Shown here: one piece after another, positions 15,781 to 22,105 of the stretch
How the letters are laid out: every line of letters begins with the position of its first letter
Position numbering within the stretch: position 1 is the stretch's first letter
Assembly: GCF_001509475.1 (NCBI RefSeq)
Contig: NZ_LLZG01000032.1
Span: forward strand, 1 to 22,105
Reading direction: 5' to 3'
From: Streptomyces regalis
Lineage (GTDB): Bacteria; Actinomycetota; Actinomycetes; Streptomycetales; Streptomycetaceae
DNA length: 22,105 nt
The notes under the pieces: model-generated
What the model saw: only the letters and a program-made list of their open reading frames with translations
What the model was told of the DNA's origin: nothing
The model's database searches: none
Translations under genes and position numbers: made by a program

Positions 15781-16779
15781 TCAGCGGCTGCGCGGGTCGA
15801 GAGCGTCACGGAGACCGTCGCCGAGCAGGTTGAACGCCAGGACGGTCACGAAGATGGCCAGACCAGGCACGATCATGTACTGCGGGTCGACCTGGTAGTA
15901 CGGGACCGCCTGGCTGATCATGCCGCCCCAGGACGCCTGCGGGGGCTGGATGCCGACGCCGAGGAAGCTCAGGGACGCCTCGAAGAGGATGTTGGTCGGG
16001 ATGAGCAGCGTCGAGTAGACGATGATCGGGCCGACGAGGTTCGGCAGCAGCTCCCGGAAGAGGATGTACGGCCCCTTGGCCCCCATCCCCCGGGAGGCGT
16101 CGACGAATTCCCGCTCGCGCAGGGCCAGCGTCTGGCCCCGGACGATACGGCCCAGATAGGGCCAGTTGAAGAAGCCGATGACGAAGATCAGCACGCTGAT
16201 GTGCAGCGGCAGGCCCTCCAGCCCGAAGGCACCGCCCTGCAGAGTGGCCGAGATGGCGATCGCGAACAGCAGGAGCGGGAACGCCAGGAAGGTGTCCATC
16301 AGCCGGCTGATGATCGTGTCGACCCGGCCACCGTAGTAGCCGGCCACCACGCCGAGGACCGTGCCGATCGTGTTGGACAGGACCGTGGCGCCGAAGGCGA
16401 CGACCAGCGAGACCCAGGAGCCCTCCAGGATGCGGGTGGCGATGTCCCGGCCGAACTTCGGCTCCACACCGAGCGGGTGCTCCCAGCTCATGCCGCCGAA
16501 GTCACCCTTGGGCAGCGAGGTGTTGGGGTCGATCAGGTCCTGGTGCAGGGCGTTGGGGTCCAGTCCGAAGAGGGCCTGGATGGGTCGGGAGAGTATGGCC
16601 AGCAGGATCAGCAGGATCACGATGACCCCGCCGGCGACCGCCACCTTGTCCTTCTTGAAACGGGTCCAGGCGATCTGCCCGAGAGACCGGCCCTCGATCT
16701 GCTTGGACTCGACACCCTTCAGCACGGCCTCGGGCTGGGCCTCGGCCTGCGATCCGGTGGTCTCGATCGGTGCCGTCAC
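15781..16779 (-). CDS. Peptide ABC transporter permease (OppC/DppC)
   Basis: This is an integral membrane subunit of 332 residues and the first gene of the operon. A cytoplasmic N-terminal extension of about 50 residues (Glu/Gln-rich, ending RSLGQIAWTRFKKDKVAVAG) is the typical OppC_N region, then six helices; the first is VIVILLILLAIL. The EAA loop EFVDASRGMGAKGPYILFRE is in the C-terminal half and the protein ends in LLGDGLRDALDPR, the usual C-type terminus. The GTG at 16779 has GAGAGGGG about eleven bases upstream; a longer frame to GTG 16854 lacks a ribosome site. C-first gene order is unusual. It pairs with permease B to form the pore. Confidence 0.94.
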   Translation of the reverse strand: MTAPIETTGSQAEAQPEAVLKGVESKQIEGRSLGQIAWTRFKKDKVAVAGGVIVILLILLAILSRPIQALFGLDPNALHQDLIDPNTSLPKGDFGGMSWEHPLGVEPKFGRDIATRILEGSWVSLVVAFGATVLSNTIGTVLGVVAGYYGGRVDTIISRLMDTFLAFPLLLFAIAISATLQGGAFGLEGLPLHISVLIFVIGFFNWPYLGRIVRGQTLALREREFVDASRGMGAKGPYILFRELLPNLVGPIIVYSTLLIPTNILFEASLSFLGVGIQPPQASWGGMISQAVPYYQVDPQYMIVPGLAIFVTVLAFNLLGDGLRDALDPRSR

Positions 16780-17151
16780 GGTGAGATTGACCCCTCTCGG
16801 CCGACGGTTGTCGGCCCCCTGGCTTGCCGCGGTAGCGGTTGCTTCAACTCGCACACAGGACCGACCGGCCCGTGTCTAGCGGGGAGTCTTCAACGCTTTG
16901 GCGATCTGTTGCCAGAGCTGACGGTGAAAGGATGCGCAACCGTGATGCTGTCTGGGGAATTCCGTTATCCGAACAGCGGGTTACGACCGCCGGACGCGAT
17001 CCAGTTGGGGCGTATGAGGATGGACTGGGACCTTCCGATCTTATCTACGCGCGGAGATTCGCCTACGAAACCGAAGTCGGTGACCGATTACGCCTACGAC
17101 AGCCGGGCCGCCGACTGAACAGTAGGTTAGCCGGAGAGCGATCAACGGTGA
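16780..17151 (-). promoter_or_regulatory. Leader and upstream region of the ABC transporter operon
   Basis: This gene-free stretch of 372 bp separates the sseB-like stop from the permease C start. On the minus strand TAGATA (17047-17042) with TTTCGT (17070-17065) at 17-bp spacing is a candidate promoter, which would give a leader of roughly 250 nt. A direct repeat, GATTCGCCTACGA at 17056-17068 and GATTACGCCTACGA at 17086-17099, overlaps and lies upstream of it. Near the start codon CCGAC/GTCGG forms a small hairpin at 16801-16814 next to the Shine-Dalgarno. I see no convincing coding sequence here on either strand. The promoter assignment is weak; the repeat is plain in the sequence. Confidence 0.4.
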
Positions 17152-17952
17152 TCAGTAACGACCCTGCGCCGGAGGGTAACCGTAGCCCGCCGCCGGAGCC
17201 TGCACGGGGGCGGCGGCGTGCGCCTCCCGGTCGTAGAAGGGGCGGGCGCTCGCCCGCATCCACATGGCGACCGGGTCGTACTCGTCGGACATCGCCACGG
17301 TCGACACCGGCAGCCCGTCCGGACACGCGCCGATCGACTGCAGCATCATCGAGCGCACCGAGTCCACCGCGTGCGGGCTGGTGTCGTACACGTCGAGCCC
17401 GATGGCGAGATACGGCGCGCCGAGCGCCGGCTGCACCCAGGCGCGGCGCAGGGAGCGGACGGCCGGGGTGCGGTGGGCGTTCTGTGCGAGCAGGGCGTAG
17501 AACTGCGGGATCTCGATGCCGGGCTCCGACAGGCGCAGGGGGCCCGCGGGCTGGCGGTCCAGGCCCGTGGCGATGCGGCGCAGGTCGAGCCAGGGGATGC
17601 CGACGCCGCCGCCCGGGGCGTGCGGGTTCAGCCAGAGGCCGAAGTGGTCCGGGTAGAGGGTGCGGGCGACGTCGACTCCGTCGACCACCTCGTAGCTCCG
17701 GTTCCAGCCGCTGGCCGACAGCTCCTGGGCGGAGGTGACACACGGGGCGTAGCCGTGGCCGTCGACCTCCATGTTTCCGTACTGGGCGTCCGGGGAGCCG
17801 GCCTGGCCGTGCCACAGCAGCATCCAGACCTGGCCGGAGGACGGGGTCGCGAGCGCGCGCAGGAGGGCCTCGTAGGCGTCGTAGCGCCCGGGCGTCACCT
17901 GGCGCAGCATGTGCTCGACCTGTCCGGTCGAGGTGGTGCCGCTCGCGCTCAC
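17152..17952 (-). CDS. SseB family protein (first paralogue)
   Basis: This 266-residue cytosolic protein belongs to the SseB family (enhanced serine sensitivity B); E. coli SseB causes serine sensitivity when overproduced, and its molecular role is unknown. An N-terminal SseB domain spans about 20-150 (WMLLWHGQ, GLWLNPHAPGGGVGIPWLDLRRI) and a C-terminal SseB_C-like domain about 160-245, ending with DPVAMWMRASARPFYDR at 226-242. The tail after 245 is Ala/Pro/Tyr-rich. The GTG at 17952 has AAGGGG eight bases upstream. Upstream in-frame sequence belongs to a different gene region and holds a -10-like TAAGCT at 18020-18015. The second paralogue lies immediately upstream, separated by a repeat/terminator, so each probably has its own promoter. 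Confidence 0.85.
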   Translation of the reverse strand: MSASGTTSTGQVEHMLRQVTPGRYDAYEALLRALATPSSGQVWMLLWHGQAGSPDAQYGNMEVDGHGYAPCVTSAQELSASGWNRSYEVVDGVDVARTLYPDHFGLWLNPHAPGGGVGIPWLDLRRIATGLDRQPAGPLRLSEPGIEIPQFYALLAQNAHRTPAVRSLRRAWVQPALGAPYLAIGLDVYDTSPHAVDSVRSMMLQSIGACPDGLPVSTVAMSDEYDPVAMWMRASARPFYDREAHAAAPVQAPAAGYGYPPAQGRY

Positions 17953-18059
17953 CTTTACCGCCCCTTCGGGAAACGTCGTGACTCCGTCGGTTTGGCCGAC
18001 CGAGTGATGAGCCCAGCTTAGGCGCTCCGCTGGGAGAGCCGGTGAGAGCTCGGGACTTG

Positions 18060-18161
18060 ATGTGATCTGCGGGCTGCGGGTCGTGTGGGGCTGGTCGCGC
18101 CCCGCGGCGGAGCCGCATATGTCACAGCCCCGCGCCCCTGAAGGGGCGCTGCCCCTCAGGG
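18060..18161. repeat. Streptomyces-type intergenic repeat with terminator hairpins
   Basis: The stretch contains CTGCGGGTCGTGTGGGGCTGG-like sequence, a GCGGC/GCCGC stem at 18104-18116, then GCGCCCCT/AGGGGCGC at 18132-18149 and a longer alternative stem CCCTGAaGGGGC/GCCCCTCAGGG at 18136-18161 with one bulged A. Sequences of this composition recur at many Streptomyces gene ends. It directly follows the stop of the second sseB-like gene on the minus strand and should terminate it. Confidence 0.7.
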
Positions 18162-18164
18162 ACG

Positions 18165-18956
18165 TTACAAGTTCCGCTGGTAGAACGGGCGCACCTTCTG
18201 GCGCATCCACTCGATCACCGGGTCCTGGGCGACGTCCATCAGGACCAGGTTGACCGGCCACTGGATCGGGATGCGGCCCAGGGCTCGGGCGAGGGCGTCC
18301 ATGGGGGCCGCGCGCAGGTCGCCCTCCCCATGGGAGAGTTCCACGCCTATGAACATCACCGGGGTGGCCGTCTCGATCGCCGCCAGGCAGCGGCGGGCCG
18401 TCACGACCACGCCGGTTTCGGCGAACTCGGCCGACGCCGCCGCGAGGAAGTCGATCGGGTCGTCCTGCCAGTCGGGCTCGTAGAGCTTGACGCGGCCACC
18501 GGAGTTGAGGCCGTCCAGCGGGGTGCGGCCCACCCGGCAGAGGTCGGCCACCGCAGCCGGGGGCAGCGGGACGCCGACCACGCCGTCCGGGTTCACGGCG
18601 ATGCCCACCTGCGGGGGCAGGCCGCGGGCGAACTCGACGGCGGGGGCGACGGTGTACGACATGTGGGAGCCGACGACCTGCCGGAACTGTTCCTCGGAGC
18701 TGAAGACCGGGACGTACGCCTGGCCCCCGATCTCCACCGTGGGCAGGTCCAGCGGACCGCTGTGCGGGCCGCCGCCGCCCGGCAGGGGCACCCAGACGAA
18801 GCTGCGCCCCAGCACCTCGATGATCCGGCCGCCCGCCGAGGGCAGGCCGAGGGAGGCCGAGAGCACCTCCTCCAGTTCGTTGCCGGGCCACCCGCCGTGT
18901 GGATGGGGGTGTGCCAGTGCCGGGAGGTCCGCGGGGAGATCCGCCGGGAAGTCCAT
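18165..18956 (-). CDS. SseB family protein (second paralogue)
   Basis: This 263-residue SseB-family protein is a diverged paralogue of its neighbour. The shared C-terminal block is DPVIEWMRQKVRPFYQR at 245-261, against DPVAMWMRASARPFYDR in the other. The N-terminal SseB domain covers about 45-160 (VWVPLPG, YVPVFSSEEQFRQV, GIAVNPDGVVGVPL) and the C-terminal domain about 165-261. The His/Pro-rich first 22 residues are unusual. The start ATG at 18956 has only a GAGAG upstream. The P-loop gene lies 81 bp upstream on the same strand and may be cotranscribed. Function is unknown; a link to serine or one-carbon metabolism is suggested by the family name and by the glycine-cleavage genes about 1.2 kb away. 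Confidence 0.85.
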   Translation of the reverse strand: MDFPADLPADLPALAHPHPHGGWPGNELEEVLSASLGLPSAGGRIIEVLGRSFVWVPLPGGGGPHSGPLDLPTVEIGGQAYVPVFSSEEQFRQVVGSHMSYTVAPAVEFARGLPPQVGIAVNPDGVVGVPLPPAAVADLCRVGRTPLDGLNSGGRVKLYEPDWQDDPIDFLAAASAEFAETGVVVTARRCLAAIETATPVMFIGVELSHGEGDLRAAPMDALARALGRIPIQWPVNLVLMDVAQDPVIEWMRQKVRPFYQRNL

Positions 18957-19037
18957 CTGCTCTCAACCGCCTGCTGTGAACCGCTGCTGTGGGTCAAAAG
19001 GCTAACGGGTGACCAGCCCGTACAGGTCTACGGCCGC

Positions 19038-19712
19038 TCAGCCCGTGAAGCCGATCCGGCGCAGGACGTCCGCCGCAGCCCGGTCGATCAGCACCGCCGA
19101 GCCGCAGCCCTGGGGCAGGTGGCCCTTCTCCACCGAGCGCAGCAGGCGGGCGGCCGCTCTGCGGTGGCGCAGGAAGGCATAGCGGGAGACGCCCCGGCCT
19201 CGCTCGCGCTGGCCCTCCAGGGCCGTGCCCGGGGTGACGTCGAGCAGCAGCAGGTGCAGGGCGCCGCCGCGGCGGCGGGCCTCACGGGCCAGCCAGCCGC
19301 GCACCCAGGCCTGCGTACCGCAGTCGTGCACGACGACGCCCTGGCCGGAGCGCAGGGCGCGGTGCAGTCCGGCGTAGTGCGCGAGACGGACCAGGGGGCG
19401 GTAGACGGCGTAGGGGAGGAAGCGGGGCATGCGGGCGGCCCAGCGGTCCCGGGTGTCCTGGGAGTCGATGCGGGTGCCGTACACGGTCCGCTGCATCAGC
19501 GTGGACTTGCCGCTGCCGGGCAGGCCGGTGATCACGACCAGGTCCTCGGGGCCGAAGAGCAGGGCGTGCGGGCTGTGGCCGGAGCGCTCGCGCAGGTCAC
19601 GGACCACGGGTGCGGGGCGCGTGCAGCGGGCTTCGGCGACCGGGGCCGCGGGCTGCTTGGGCAGCGCGATGCCCGAGGTTGTGGCGTACGCCGTGGTGCG
19701 CTTCACCGTCAT
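19038..19712 (-). CDS. P-loop ATPase/kinase-like protein (AAA_33)
   Basis: This 224-residue protein contains one P-loop NTPase domain of the small-kinase type (AAA_33, related to zeta-toxin, gluconate and polynucleotide kinases). Walker A GLPGSGKST is at 63-71; VVVHDCGT at about 125-132 and LLLLDVTPG at about 153-161 are candidate Walker B and sensing strands, and the Arg-rich segment QRERGRGVSRYAFLRHRR resembles the lid. The first 55 residues are a poorly conserved extension. The ATG at 19712 has GGAGGAGG upstream, an excellent ribosome site; longer frames extend into the divergent riboswitch region and are rejected. It diverges from gcvT and is followed by the second sseB-like gene. The substrate is unknown and no antitoxin partner is visible. 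Confidence 0.82.
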   Translation of the reverse strand: MTVKRTTAYATTSGIALPKQPAAPVAEARCTRPAPVVRDLRERSGHSPHALLFGPEDLVVITGLPGSGKSTLMQRTVYGTRIDSQDTRDRWAARMPRFLPYAVYRPLVRLAHYAGLHRALRSGQGVVVHDCGTQAWVRGWLAREARRRGGALHLLLLDVTPGTALEGQRERGRGVSRYAFLRHRRAAARLLRSVEKGHLPQGCGSAVLIDRAAADVLRRIGFTG

Positions 19713-19884
19713 CGTCCTCCTCCGGGGGTCAGGAGTCCCCATCCCCACTGAGCGTAAAGAGAAGGTAATAGAGGATCTCTCGCTTTTTCGTTCGCTTCCT
19801 GCCACAAGCCGGTTACAGACGTGGCCTGCCGTTGACGCGCGGGGCGTGCAATGATGTGCGCGCCAACTGCATACCGGCCGTTTG

Positions 19885-20103
19885 AATCCGCGCGGGAGAG
19901 TCCCTGGCAGTGCATCGCCGGGGCGCCGAAGGAGCAAGTCCCTCCCTTGAATCTCTCAGGCCCCGTTACCGCGCGGGCGAGGCACATCTGAAAAGCGGGC
20001 CGCTCCGTCTCTCTTCGAGACGCGTGGCTCCACCCAAGGTGCAAACCGTGATCGTCCCCGTGGCGGTCGTGGCGAACCTCTCAGGTTCCGATGACAGATG
20101 GGG
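19885..20103 (+). promoter_or_regulatory. Tandem glycine riboswitch (gcvT leader)
   Basis: Two glycine aptamers lie in tandem before gcvT. Aptamer I (about 19889-19979) has CGCGGGAGAGTCC, then GGCGCCGAAGGAGCAA, then ATCTCTCAGG, closed by a P1 stem of CGCG strings. Aptamer II (about 19981-20103) has CATCTGAAAAGCGGG, a P3 hairpin CGTCTC/GAGACG, CACCCAAGGTGCAAACC and CTCTCAGGTTCCGATGACAGATG, with P1 CATCTG (19985-19990) pairing CAGATG (20095-20100). TTTGAAT before aptamer I and GGGCGAGGCA between the two match the leader-linker elements known to form a kink-turn. No U-tract terminator is seen before the ATG, so regulation may be translational. TTGACG at 19832-19837 is a possible -35 box, without a convincing -10. 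The upstream 19713-19884 stretch holds only divergent promoter DNA. Confidence 0.92.
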
Positions 20104-20145
20104 AGGAACGACCTCGCCCGTCATGCCTTGGGAGACATCCGTCCG

Positions 20146-21267
<1,122 letters not shown>

Positions 21268-21282
<15 letters not shown>

Positions 21283-21308
21283 CGCCAGAAGCGGCAGAAA
21301 AATCGCCA
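21268..21308. repeat. Imperfect 20-bp direct duplication across the gcvT stop
   Basis: AAGCGGCAGAAGTAGCGCCA at 21268-21287 is repeated as AAGCGGCAGAAAAATCGCCA at 21289-21308, 17 of 20 positions identical and offset by 21 bp, that is seven codons. The first copy contains the last four codons and stop of gcvT, so the second looks like an in-frame duplication of the gene end. Confidence 0.8.
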
Positions 21309-21424
21309 CACGGAGAGACTGACAGCGGTCCCTGCGTGACCCCGCGCACATTTCCGCTGCTCACTCACGTTTCCAGCAGTCCCCCATTCATCACCACTCC
21401 CGCGCGTACAGGAGAATTCAGGCC

Positions 21425-21802
21425 ATGAGCAACCCCCAGCAGCTGCGCTACAGCAAGGAGCACGAGTGGCTGTCGACCGCCGAGGACGGCGTCGCGACGG
21501 TCGGCATCACCGAGTTCGCGGCCAACGCGCTCGGCGATGTCGTCTACGCCCAGCTCCCCGAGGTCGGCTCGACCGTGACCGCGGGTGACACCTGCGGCGA
21601 GCTGGAGTCGACCAAGTCGGTGTCCGACCTGTACTCCCCGGTCACCGGCGAGGTCACCGAGGTCAACGAGGACGTGACGAACGACCCGTCGCTGGTGAAC
21701 TCCGCCCCCTTCGAGGGCGGCTGGCTGTTCAAGGTACGCGTCACGGAGGAGCCGGCCGACCTGCTCTCCGCCGACGAGTACGACGCCCACACCGCCGGCT
21801 GA
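21425..21802 (+). CDS. gcvH: Glycine cleavage system H protein
   Basis: GcvH is the lipoylated shuttle protein that carries the aminomethyl intermediate from the P protein to GcvT and the L protein. Its 125 residues are typical (125-130). The lipoylation site is Lys64 in [10 protein letters not shown], preceded by the half-barrel [20 protein letters not shown] and followed by LYSPVTGEV. The start ATG at 21425 has AGGAG (21410-21414) ten bases upstream. It lies 142 bp after gcvT, a gap without a visible gene or terminator hairpin, and 15 bp before glyA, so at least gcvH and glyA are cotranscribed and probably all three form the operon read through from the riboswitch. Confidence 0.98.
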   Translation: MSNPQQLRYSKEHEWLSTAEDGVATVGITEFAANALGDVVYAQLPEVGSTVTAGDTCGELESTKSVSDLYSPVTGEVTEVNEDVTNDPSLVNSAPFEGGWLFKVRVTEEPADLLSADEYDAHTAG

Positions 21803-21817
21803 GGAGTCGTATCCCCC

Positions 21818-22105
21818 ATGTCTTCCCCTACCTCTTCCCCGATGTCTGACAAGTCGCTTCTGAACGCGCCCCTGCACGAGCTCGACCCGGCCGTCGCCGC
21901 CGCGGTCGACGCGGAGCTGGGGCGGCAGCAGTCCACCCTGGAGATGATCGCCTCCGAGAACTTCGCGCCGGTCGCGGTCATGGAGGCGCAGGGCTCGGTC
22001 CTCACCAACAAGTACGCCGAGGGCTACCCGGGCCGCCGTTACTACGGCGGCTGCGAGCACGTCGACGTGGCCGAGCAGATCGCCATCGACCGGATCAAGG
22101 AGCTG
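21818..22105 (+). CDS. glyA: Serine hydroxymethyltransferase, 5' part
   Basis: GlyA interconverts serine and glycine with THF and methylene-THF, using PLP. Only the first 96 codons are in the window; the gene runs off the right edge. The visible part has the conserved [28 protein letters not shown] at about 40-51 and the block [21 protein letters not shown] at about 63-83, which contains substrate- and PLP-contacting residues. The ATG at 21818 has GAGGAG (21801-21806) eleven bases upstream, overlapping the end of gcvH; a second in-frame ATG at 21842 is less suitable because its ribosome site would be 35 bases away. The first 10 residues are a Ser/Pro/Thr-rich extension. Linkage to gcvTH joins glycine cleavage to serine synthesis. 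Confidence 0.97.
   Translation, partial: MSSPTSSPMSDKSLLNAPLHELDPAVAAAVDAELGRQQSTLEMIASENFAPVAVMEAQGSVLTNKYAEGYPGRRYYGGCEHVDVAEQIAIDRIKEL

Noticed and set aside
13974..16779. The bldK oligopeptide locus
   Set aside because: The gene order C-A-B-D-F and the flanking sseB/gcv genes do not match the context remembered for bldK; it is a paralogous system.
16839..17151. Possible plus-strand gene in the region upstream of the peptide operon
   Set aside because: No Shine-Dalgarno, no recognisable domain, and the frame continues as antisense of the sseB-like gene.
17953..18966. An N-terminal extension of the first sseB-like gene reading through the second gene
   Set aside because: The frame is open only by GC bias and crosses a terminator repeat and another real gene; GTG 17952 has a good ribosome site.
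19038..19712. Zeta-type toxin of a toxin-antitoxin pair
   Set aside because: Only the P-loop kinase layout is shared; no small antitoxin gene is adjacent, and the neighbours are a riboswitch and an SseB gene.
20098..20145. Upstream start for gcvT at ATG 20098
   Set aside because: The codon lies within the closing P1 stem of the second glycine aptamer, and the added residues are absent from GcvT proteins.

Overview
The window is chromosomal DNA of very high GC content. Codon third positions are almost all G or C, GTG starts are common, and the intergenic DNA carries hairpin-rich repeats of the kind familiar from Streptomyces. Gene content and order (cysteine desulfurase and mnmA, an oligopeptide ABC operon, two sseB-like genes, gcvT-gcvH-glyA) match the conserved core of a Streptomyces chromosome. 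There are no rRNA or tRNA genes, insertion sequences, prophage genes or CRISPR arrays. The organism assignment rests on recognition and composition; no search was run.

Layout. 1-118: hairpin-rich intergenic repeat. 119-2591: short-chain dehydrogenase and LOG-family protein (minus), then DUF427 protein and alpha/beta hydrolase (plus). 2632-5667: sulfur-transfer genes mnmA and cysteine desulfurase (minus), separated by an opposite-strand exported peptidoglycan amidase. 5818-7111: a regulatory module in which a TetR regulator (plus) diverges from a 50-residue membrane protein and a DUF4190 membrane protein (minus), with palindromic operator-like sites between them. 7209-10579: Pro-Ser-Gly-Ala / Gly-Gln-rich lipoprotein, acyl-CoA thioesterase, membrane-anchored esterase, and a TRIC-family channel whose 3' end overlaps the esterase gene. 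10598-16779: five-gene oligopeptide/dipeptide ABC transporter operon on the minus strand, transcribed permease C, binding lipoprotein A, permease B, ATPase D, ATPase F, with a strong terminator at its end and a perfect 14-bp hairpin between A and B. 16780-17151: its leader and promoter region. 17152-19712: two paralogous SseB-family genes and a P-loop kinase-like protein (minus). 19885-22105: tandem glycine riboswitch, gcvT, gcvH and the 5' end of glyA (plus).

How the genes work together. The right end is a one-carbon/glycine module: the riboswitch senses glycine and controls gcvT, followed by gcvH and glyA, so glycine cleavage and serine-glycine interconversion are co-regulated. The glycine decarboxylase gene gcvP is not in the window. 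The neighbouring SseB-like genes belong to a family named for enhanced serine sensitivity, which makes their position notable. Cysteine desulfurase and MnmA form a plausible sulfur relay for tRNA 2-thiouridine. The ABC operon imports peptides, with hairpin punctuation likely setting subunit ratios. No wholly new system is evident. The best leads are the overlooked 50-residue membrane protein with its TetR operators, the SseB pair beside glycine/serine genes, and the cis-elements of the ABC operon.
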